Of a stretch of 10,963 nt of DNA, positions 6,398-10,963 are shown piece by piece. The position numbers were made by a program, and so were the translations under genes. Under the pieces are notes generated by a model. That model was not told where the DNA came from, ran no database searches, and was given only the letters and a program-made list of their open reading frames with translations. Each line of letters opens with the position of its first letter. Position 1 is the stretch's first letter. The stretch comes from Myxococcales bacterium. GTDB lineage: Bacteria > Myxococcota > Polyangia > Polyangiales > Polyangiaceae. Where the stretch lies: the NCBI GenBank assembly GCA_020430865.1, contig JAGQIY010000880.1:1-10963 (forward strand), written 5' to 3'.

Positions 6398-8719
6398 ATG
6401 AACCCCATCGTAATGGCCGCAGTCATCCTCAGCTTGCTAGCGATGTTCGCCTGGAGCGCGCATCGTCGTCTCGCGCTGCTGAAGGTGGGCGGCCCAACTC
6501 ACGAGAGCCGAGTATCCGACGTCGGCGCACGCCTGAAGGCGGTCTGGGTGTATGCGTTCTTCCAGAAGAAGATGCGCTACTACCTGGCGGCGGGCCTCGC
6601 GCATCAGCTCATCTTCGTCGGGTTCGTCCTGCTGCTGGCGCGCTCCATCATCCTCTGGGGGCGAGGTTTCGATCCGACATTCAACCTCTTCATCCTGGGA
6701 CCGGAGGGCGTGGGTGGGGTTCCGCTCGGAAAGATCTACAACCTGCTCAAGGACGTCCTCGCCTCACTCGTGGTGCTGGGCGCGCTGGTCTTCGTCTACT
6801 ACCGCACCATCAACAAGCAGAAGCGCATGGCTCTCAGCTGGGAGGGTCTGCTGATCCTCGGCATCATCATCACGATGATGCTGGCGGACATCTTCTACGA
6901 CGGTGCCGCGCAGGTGCTGCAGGTGAAGCACGCGGCGGTGTGCGCGAACGCGACGGGAGAGATGGTCGCCACCTGCGGTCGCATCGAGACCATCATCGCC
7001 CCCCTCGGCTCCCACGTTCCCCAGGCCGTTCACTTCAGCGCCTGGGAGCCGGCGGGTTCCGCCGCGGCCCTCGCCGTCCAGGGACTCTCGCCTCGGGCCC
7101 TGGTCATCTTGGCTCACATCGGCTTCTGGACCCACGCGAGCCTGGTGCTGATCTTCCTCAACATCCTGCCCTACTCGAAGCACTTCCACATCCTGACGGT
7201 GATGCAGAACGTCTTCCTGAGCGATCTCACCCCCAAGGGCCGATTGCGTCCCATGGCCAAGAACTCCGACGAGCTCATGGCGATGGTGGAGAAGGGCATG
7301 GAGTCCGACGACATGCACGCCGCGCCCATTGGCTACGCTCGCATCCAGCACTTCTCTTGGAAGGACGTGCTCGATTTCTACACCTGCACCGAGTGCGGGC
7401 GCTGCTCGGACAATTGCCCTGCGGCAACGACAGGTAAGATCCTGAGCCCCAAGCATTTCACGCTCGATCTGCGGGACCACCTGTATCACCGCCAAGACGA
7501 GGTGATGGAAGTCACGAAGATCAACCGCGTCTTGCTCGATGATCTTCGACCCAAGGAGGGCGCCGAGGATGGGGGTGAGGAGAGCGCCGAGGAGACCTCC
7601 GAAGAAGCCAGCGCCGAGGCCGAGGCTGCCGAGAAGCCGAGCGACGGCGAGCACGTCTTCGAGGACCTGAACCTGGTCCCCGGCGTCATTCACGAGGACG
7701 TTCTCTGGGCCTGCACCACCTGCCGCGCGTGCGAGGAGCAGTGCCCGGTCATGATCACCTACGTCGACAAGATCGTGCAGATGCGGCGTAACCTCGTGAC
7801 GATCCAGGGCGAATTCCCTGCGGAATTGCAGGGTCCCTTCGACGGCATGGAGACGAACGGCAACCCCTGGAACCTCTCGCGCATGGACCGCGCGAACTGG
7901 GCGGAGGGGCTCGATATCCCGCTGGCCTCCGACAAGCCGGACGCCGACGTGCTGTACTGGGTCGGCTGCGCCGCGAGCTACGACGACCGGGCGAAGCGCA
8001 TTTCACGCGCGACGGCGGCGCTGCTGCGACAGGCGGGCGTCGACTTCGCGGTGCTCGGTCAGGAGGAGACGTGCACCGGTGACTCGGCTCGCCGGGCCGG
8101 CAACGAGTACCTGTTCATGACCCTCGCCGAGGCCAACATCGAGACCCTGAACGGCTACAAGGAGCAAGGCGGGATCAAGAAGATCATCACCACCTGCCCT
8201 CACTGCTTCAACACGCTGGCCAACGAGTACCCCGACTTCGGGGGCAACTACGAGGTCGTCCACCACACCGACTACCTCCTGGGCCTCGTCGCGGAGGGCA
8301 AGCTGAAGCCCGGCAAGTCGGTCAACGCCAAGGTCGTGTACCACGACAGCTGCTACCTCGGACGCTACAACGACATCTACGATCCCCCGCGGAAGATCCT
8401 CGAGGGGATCCCCGGGGTAACGCTGGTCGAGCCGGAGTACTGGACCAAGCAGAAGGGCCTGTGCTGTGGCGCCGGCGGCGCCCAGATGTGGATGGAGGAG
8501 CAGAACAAGGATCGCGTGAACATCAAGCGCACCAAGCAGCTGCTCGAGACAGGCGCGGACACCATCGCGTCTGCCTGCCCCTTCTGCATGACGATGCTCA
8601 CCGACGGCATCAAGGCCGAGGAGAAGGAAGACAAGATCAAGCAGCTGGACATCGTCGAGCTGCTGGCGATCTCGTGCGGCGCCGAGGAGAAGCAGCCCGA
8701 GGCCGAAGCCGCCGAGTGA
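6398..8719 (+). CDS. EMO-type (EtfAB:quinone oxidoreductase) heme/Fe-S/CCG-domain protein
   Basis: 773 residues. The N-terminal third is a NarI-like membrane domain with helices near 3-20, 62-84, 112-132, 145-164 and 230-258. H69, H240, H246, H262 and H264 are candidate heme b ligands. Two ferredoxin motifs follow: C330/C333/C336/C340-P and C439/C442/C445/C449-P, each able to bind a [4Fe-4S] cluster. Then come two cysteine-rich (CCG, HdrB/HdrD/GlpC-type) domains: C524...C559-T-G-D-S-A-R-R...C600xxC603, and C652...C689-C690-G...C727xxC730. The first has CT in place of CC, while the second is canonical and could hold a noncubane [4Fe-4S] cluster. This architecture is that of the EtfAB:menaquinone oxidoreductase (EMO) family, which passes electrons from reduced ETF to menaquinone. 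Alternatives are another HdrD-like dehydrogenase subunit. An acidic linker (388-418) and acidic tail are additions. No etfAB genes are adjacent in the window. Confidence 0.9.
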   Translation: MNPIVMAAVILSLLAMFAWSAHRRLALLKVGGPTHESRVSDVGARLKAVWVYAFFQKKMRYYLAAGLAHQLIFVGFVLLLARSIILWGRGFDPTFNLFILGPEGVGGVPLGKIYNLLKDVLASLVVLGALVFVYYRTINKQKRMALSWEGLLILGIIITMMLADIFYDGAAQVLQVKHAAVCANATGEMVATCGRIETIIAPLGSHVPQAVHFSAWEPAGSAAALAVQGLSPRALVILAHIGFWTHASLVLIFLNILPYSKHFHILTVMQNVFLSDLTPKGRLRPMAKNSDELMAMVEKGMESDDMHAAPIGYARIQHFSWKDVLDFYTCTECGRCSDNCPAATTGKILSPKHFTLDLRDHLYHRQDEVMEVTKINRVLLDDLRPKEGAEDGGEESAEETSEEASAEAEAAEKPSDGEHVFEDLNLVPGVIHEDVLWACTTCRACEEQCPVMITYVDKIVQMRRNLVTIQGEFPAELQGPFDGMETNGNPWNLSRMDRANWAEGLDIPLASDKPDADVLYWVGCAASYDDRAKRISRATAALLRQAGVDFAVLGQEETCTGDSARRAGNEYLFMTLAEANIETLNGYKEQGGIKKIITTCPHCFNTLANEYPDFGGNYEVVHHTDYLLGLVAEGKLKPGKSVNAKVVYHDSCYLGRYNDIYDPPRKILEGIPGVTLVEPEYWTKQKGLCCGAGGAQMWMEEQNKDRVNIKRTKQLLETGADTIASACPFCMTMLTDGIKAEEKEDKIKQLDIVELLAISCGAEEKQPEAEAAE

Positions 8720-8772
8720 TCTGCACGCCGAGCGTCCGCGGATCTGGCGACCGACCTCGCGCTTCGAGTCCC

Positions 8773-8786
8773 AGCGCCCGGGCGCT
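8773..8786. terminator. Perfect palindrome between convergent genes, candidate bidirectional terminator
   Basis: AGCGCCCGGGCGCT is a 14-bp perfect palindrome in the 78-bp gap between two convergent genes; it folds as AGCGC-CCGG-GCGCT. A competing stem, CGCTT-CGC-AAGCG, overlaps its right side. No T-tract follows on either strand, so intrinsic termination is uncertain, but the position fits shared termination. Confidence 0.45.
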
Positions 8787-8797
8787 TCGCAAGCGGC

Positions 8798-9583
8798 TCA
8801 GTGCACGTCCAGCGCGTCGGGCTCGGCCATGGGCGGCCGGCGCTCCAGGAGTTCGTGGGCGGTGGCTCGACGCACCAGCGGCAGGCGACTGCTGTCGATC
8901 AGCTCCTGCAATTCCTGGCGACCGCAGAGCGGGAGGAACGGCATCACCAGCGGGTCGGGCGCGCCGGGGTTGAGCAAGACCGAGAGGCGCACCCGACTTC
9001 GGGCGACCCAGCGCGAAGAGGTGACGATCTCCCTCAGCACCCGCCGGTTCGCCGGCCGCCGGCTGGTCATGCGCACCACGTCGTCCAGGGTGAGCCGAGG
9101 ATTGCGCAGCAGGATCTGCACGACCATGGGGTGAGGATCTCCCAGCAAGCGGTCGAAATGCCGCCGCTCGGGGCGGCGCGCCAGAGCTCGCCGCTCTCCC
9201 AGGGACAGCTCGCGCCCCGCGCCGTAGTCCGGCACCCGCAGCTGGTCGAGCTCGGCCTGCTCCTCCGGCGCGATCTCTCCCCGGCGCAGCAGGCGTTCGA
9301 GGCTCAGGAGTCGTGCTGAGCTCGTCTCCCTGGACAGCTCACGCAGCCACGGCTCGTCGGCCATTCGCACCAGACACAGCGCCACGGCTACCATCGCTTC
9401 CCGCGCCCGACTGTGGGCGGCCTCGCACTCCCCCGCCAGCTCGTTCAGGATGCGACTTGCCAGCTGGGGTCCCCAGCCCGGTAGCTCGGCCTGGAGCCAG
9501 CGCGCTCGCAGCTCGAGCTCGCTGAGCGTCAGAAGCCGATGCTTCAACGAGCCAGAAGGCGCCGTGGATTCAACGCTGGGCAT
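8798..9583 (-). CDS. Alpha-helical repeat protein of unknown function
   Basis: 261 residues. It is Leu/Arg/Glu-rich and predicted almost wholly helical. The C-terminal half reads 'HPMVVQILLRNPRLTLDDVV', 'NRRVLREIVTSSRWVARSRV', 'LLNPGAPDPLVMPFLPL' and 'PLVRRATAHELLERR'. The spacing of 'LL(R)NP....' followed by a helix recurs and resembles HEAT-like repeats such as DUF2336, where such units pack as a solenoid. The N-terminal half has helices typical of a coiled bundle ('LRARWLQAELPGWG', 'LLSLERLLRRGEIAPEE'). There is no signal peptide, membrane segment or catalytic motif, so a cytoplasmic protein-binding role is inferred. The ATG at 9583 follows a TATCCT box by 8 nt. It converges on the EMO-type gene and diverges from the RDD gene, so it is transcribed alone. 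A long plus-strand frame opposite it has no recognisable protein character. Confidence 0.82.
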   Translation of the reverse strand: MPSVESTAPSGSLKHRLLTLSELELRARWLQAELPGWGPQLASRILNELAGECEAAHSRAREAMVAVALCLVRMADEPWLRELSRETSSARLLSLERLLRRGEIAPEEQAELDQLRVPDYGAGRELSLGERRALARRPERRHFDRLLGDPHPMVVQILLRNPRLTLDDVVRMTSRRPANRRVLREIVTSSRWVARSRVRLSVLLNPGAPDPLVMPFLPLCGRQELQELIDSSRLPLVRRATAHELLERRPPMAEPDALDVH

Positions 9584-9591
9584 CGACCCCC

Positions 9592-9597
9592 AGGATA
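9592..9597 (-). promoter_or_regulatory. Candidate -10 box (TATCCT) for the helical repeat gene
   Basis: On the minus strand TATCCT lies 8 nt before ATG 9583, with GGGGGTCG between. It is the closest of the four such boxes to the TATAAT consensus. The G-run could also act as a short ribosome binding site, so leaderless translation is not proven here. Confidence 0.5.
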
Positions 9598-9715
9598 GCG
9601 CCGCTCCGAAGCTGCGCCCAGAGCATGGATCGTGCGGGTCAGGGAAGCTCAGTGGGCGAGTGTGCGTAGACCACTCCTCTCAGCGTCTGCATTGACGCAC
9701 GGGAATGACCTTGAT

Positions 9716-9721
9716 GAGGTG
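9716..9721 (+). promoter_or_regulatory. Ribosome binding site GAGGTG
   Basis: GAGGTG lies 5 nt before ATG 9727, at good Shine-Dalgarno spacing, and fixes the start of the first RDD gene. A promoter is not obvious; TAGACC at 9667-9672 is a weak -10 candidate. Confidence 0.6.
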
Positions 9722-9726
9722 ATTCG

Positions 9727-10245
9727 ATGGCTCAACCCGGCTACAACCCCTACGCTGCTCCCCAAGGACCGGATTTCTCCTTCGCCTCCCCGGCGAGCAG
9801 CTCGATGTTCGTTCGAGCGGAGCGTGGGACGCGCTTCCTGGCCAAGCTCATCGACGGGTTGTGTGACCTGGCAGCCGCGGCGCCTGGCCTGATCATCTTC
9901 CTGATCGGGATGAGCTCGAACGAGGAGATCGCGATCATCCTGGGCGCGATCGTGATGTTCTTCGGCTTGCTCGCGATGGCGGGTTACCAGTGGTTCGGCA
10001 TCGTCAAGACCGGACAAACCGTGGGGAAGCGTACGATGAAGATCAAGGTCGTGCGTCAAGACGGCAGCCCGGTCGACTTCCTGTACGGTGTCGTGTTGCG
10101 AAACTGGATCATCGCGTTCGCGTCCCAGATCGTCAGCGCGATCGGGCTGGTGGATGCGCTGCTCATCTTCACGGAGCAGCGGCGCTGCCTCCACGACATG
10201 ATCGCGAGCACCGACGTGATCGTGGCCGAGAGCTACGCATTCTGA
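9727..10245 (+). CDS. RDD family membrane protein
   Basis: 172 residues. The N-terminal 28 residues are disordered and Pro/Tyr/Ala/Ser-rich ('GYNPYAAPQGPDF'). The RDD domain follows: 'RAERGTRFLAKLIDGLCD' (30-47) holds the Arg and Asp signature, with helices at about 41-61, 66-92 and 121-148. Between the second and third lies the conserved cytoplasmic segment 'KTGQTVGKRTMKIKVVRQDG' (94-113), and the end is 'LHDMIASTDVIV'. RDD proteins are small polytopic inner-membrane proteins; some have been linked to ion or proton/sodium exchange, but most are uncharacterised, so no substrate is assigned. The gene is divergent from the minus-strand gene and is followed by a tandem repeat and a second RDD gene. 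The two RDD proteins share only the family motifs and are not recent duplicates. Confidence 0.88.
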   Translation: MAQPGYNPYAAPQGPDFSFASPASSSMFVRAERGTRFLAKLIDGLCDLAAAAPGLIIFLIGMSSNEEIAIILGAIVMFFGLLAMAGYQWFGIVKTGQTVGKRTMKIKVVRQDGSPVDFLYGVVLRNWIIAFASQIVSAIGLVDALLIFTEQRRCLHDMIASTDVIVAESYAF

Positions 10246-10280
10246 GTCCCGGCTCTGCCTCACCGGCGGCAGCCGGGTTG

Positions 10281-10410
10281 AGGGTGACTGCGCCGGAGGG
10301 TGACTGCGCCGGAGGGTGACTGCGCCGGAGGGCGACTGCGCCGGAGGGCGACTGCGCCGGAGGGCGCGCGCGCTGGAAGGGCGAGCGCGCTGGAAGGGCG
10401 AGCGCGCTGG
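10281..10410 (+). repeat. Tandem repeat of 16-17 bp units with stepwise change
   Basis: Eight units lie head to tail. Three copies of AGGGTGACTGCGCCGG (10281-10328) are followed by two of AGGGCGACTGCGCCGG (10329-10360), one hybrid AGGGCGCGCGCGCTGG (10361-10376) and two of AAGGGCGAGCGCGCTGG (10377-10410). There are no spacers, so it is not CRISPR. It lies 35 bp after one RDD gene and 121 bp before the next. A perfect palindrome, CGAGCGCTCG, follows at 10426-10435. Confidence 0.92.
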
Positions 10411-10513
10411 GAGGCCGACAGGCTGCGAGCGCTCGGAAGCCGCTCCTGCAGGCTGGATCTAGCCGCTTGGGCGCGACGAGCTGGCGAACGAACGAAGTCT
10501 CCGGGCAACCTGC

Positions 10514-10519
10514 TAGGCT
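10514..10519 (+). promoter_or_regulatory. Candidate -10 box (TAGGCT) for the second RDD gene
   Basis: TGC-TAGGCT fits TAnnnT and ends 12 nt before ATG 10532. The surrounding TGCTAG also precedes the MopE-motif gene (1655-1660). No -35 or Shine-Dalgarno site is evident. Confidence 0.5.
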
Positions 10520-10531
10520 CCCGGGCGCACG

Positions 10532-10963
10532 ATGGCGGGCATGCAGGCACAACTGGCGCGGAGGAGTCCCACGACCCGCGACGAGGAAGCGGACCCTCTC
10601 GACACCACCGCCGACGTCGAGACCCCCGAGCACGTCCGCTTCCGCTACCGCACGGCCGGCCCGGCGCGGCGTGCCGCCGCCTACCTGGTCGACCTGATGG
10701 TGCGCGCGGTCATCATCAGCGTGTTCGGCTTCCTGGCGCTGATCGGTGGAGCGAGCCTCGGTGAAGAGGGGATCGGCGGCGTGGGTATCGGTCTGCTCCT
10801 GACCCTATATTTCCTTGTGGAATGGTTCTACTACGTGGTCAGCGAGACGTTGATGGGGGGGCGCAGCCTGGGCAAGCGCGCTCTGCGACTGCGCGTGGTC
10901 AAGCAGAGCGGCGTACCCTTGTCGTTCTCTGACAGCCTGCTGCGTAACCTGCTCCGGGGCGCA
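10532..10963 (+). CDS. RDD family membrane protein, 3' end outside the window
   Basis: 144 codons are visible, open to the window edge. ATG 10532 is chosen for its distance from the TAGGCT box; ATG 10541 is possible. A charged, hydrophilic head of about 40 residues precedes the RDD domain: 'RYRTAGPARRAAAYLVDLMV' (38-57) with the Arg/Asp signature, a first helix at 50-72, a Gly-rich loop, and a second helix at about 83-104 ('IGLLLTLYFLVEWFYYVVSE'). Then comes 'TLMGGRSLGKRALRLRVVKQ' (106-125), the classical 'T.GrslGKr.l.lrVv' cytoplasmic segment, and 'SLLRNLLRG', which leads into the last helix that is cut off. In related bacteria an RDD gene of this type often heads a cluster with a SpoIIM-like protein, DUF58 and MoxR ATPase; whether that holds here lies outside the window. 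Function is unknown. Confidence 0.88.
   Translation, partial: MAGMQAQLARRSPTTRDEEADPLDTTADVETPEHVRFRYRTAGPARRAAAYLVDLMVRAVIISVFGFLALIGGASLGEEGIGGVGIGLLLTLYFLVEWFYYVVSETLMGGRSLGKRALRLRVVKQSGVPLSFSDSLLRNLLRGA

Noticed and set aside
6232..6426. Small minus-strand gene in the leader of the EMO-type gene
   Set aside because: It has no ribosome binding site and no domain character, and it overlaps the start of a well-supported gene.
6764..7693. Minus-strand reading frame of 309 codons inside the EMO-type gene
   Set aside because: It is a long antisense open frame caused by high GC; the plus strand has all conserved cysteine motifs.
8801..9319. Plus-strand reading frame of 172 codons opposite the helical repeat gene
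   Set aside because: Its translation is His/Gln/Arg-rich with no domain character, whereas the minus-strand frame gives a well-formed helical protein with a promoter-like box.
10281..10410. CRISPR-like array
   Set aside because: Units of 16-17 bp lie directly head to tail with no unique spacers, and no cas genes are present.

Overview
The window is high-GC bacterial DNA with a gene style typical of Myxococcota, most likely the Polyangia (Sorangium/Polyangium-like). Clues are a MopE-type Cys/Asp-rich metal-binding motif in a secreted protein, an 'NPYAAP'-type low-complexity head on an RDD membrane protein, HEAT and TPR proteins of no fixed function, GTG starts, and four genes that begin 8-12 nt after a TAnnnT box with no room for a ribosome binding site. 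This assignment is inferred from style, not from a marker gene. I saw no rRNA, tRNA, CRISPR array or intact mobile element.

Layout: (1) 2-1609, the 3' part of a large HEAT-repeat protein. (2) 1673-2299, an exported MopE-motif/DUF2135-like protein. (3) 2411-4000, an FAD-dependent CrtI/CrtISO-type oxidoreductase whose tail overlaps the start of (4) 3963-5408, a TPR-like protein. (5) 5406-5499, a degenerate tandem repeat containing the stop codon of gene 4. (6) 5602-6147, a small tail-anchored protein resembling the zinc finger and C-terminal domain of DnaJ but with no J domain. (7) 6148-6397, an intergenic leader with an AT-rich inverted repeat and a candidate promoter. (8) 6398-8719, a membrane-bound heme b/iron-sulfur/CCG-domain oxidoreductase of the EtfAB:quinone oxidoreductase (EMO, HdrD-like) type. 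(9) 8798-9583 on the minus strand, an alpha-helical repeat protein convergent with gene 8 and separated from it by a perfect palindrome. (10) 9727-10245, an RDD membrane protein. (11) 10281-10410, a second tandem repeat that changes stepwise along its length. (12) 10532 to the window end, the 5' part of a second, divergent RDD protein.

Most genes look like independent units rather than one pathway. The two places that suggest a functional link are the overlapping oxidoreductase/TPR pair and the TPR/DnaJ-like neighbours, because TPR and Hsp40-type modules often work in chaperone complexes. The EMO-type enzyme would pass electrons from beta-oxidation or amino-acid oxidation, via electron-transfer flavoprotein, to menaquinone, but no etfAB genes lie in the window. 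I see no convincing defence, secretion or biosynthetic system. The most unusual items are the J-domain-less DnaJ-like protein, the two decaying intergenic tandem arrays and the recurrent leaderless start architecture.
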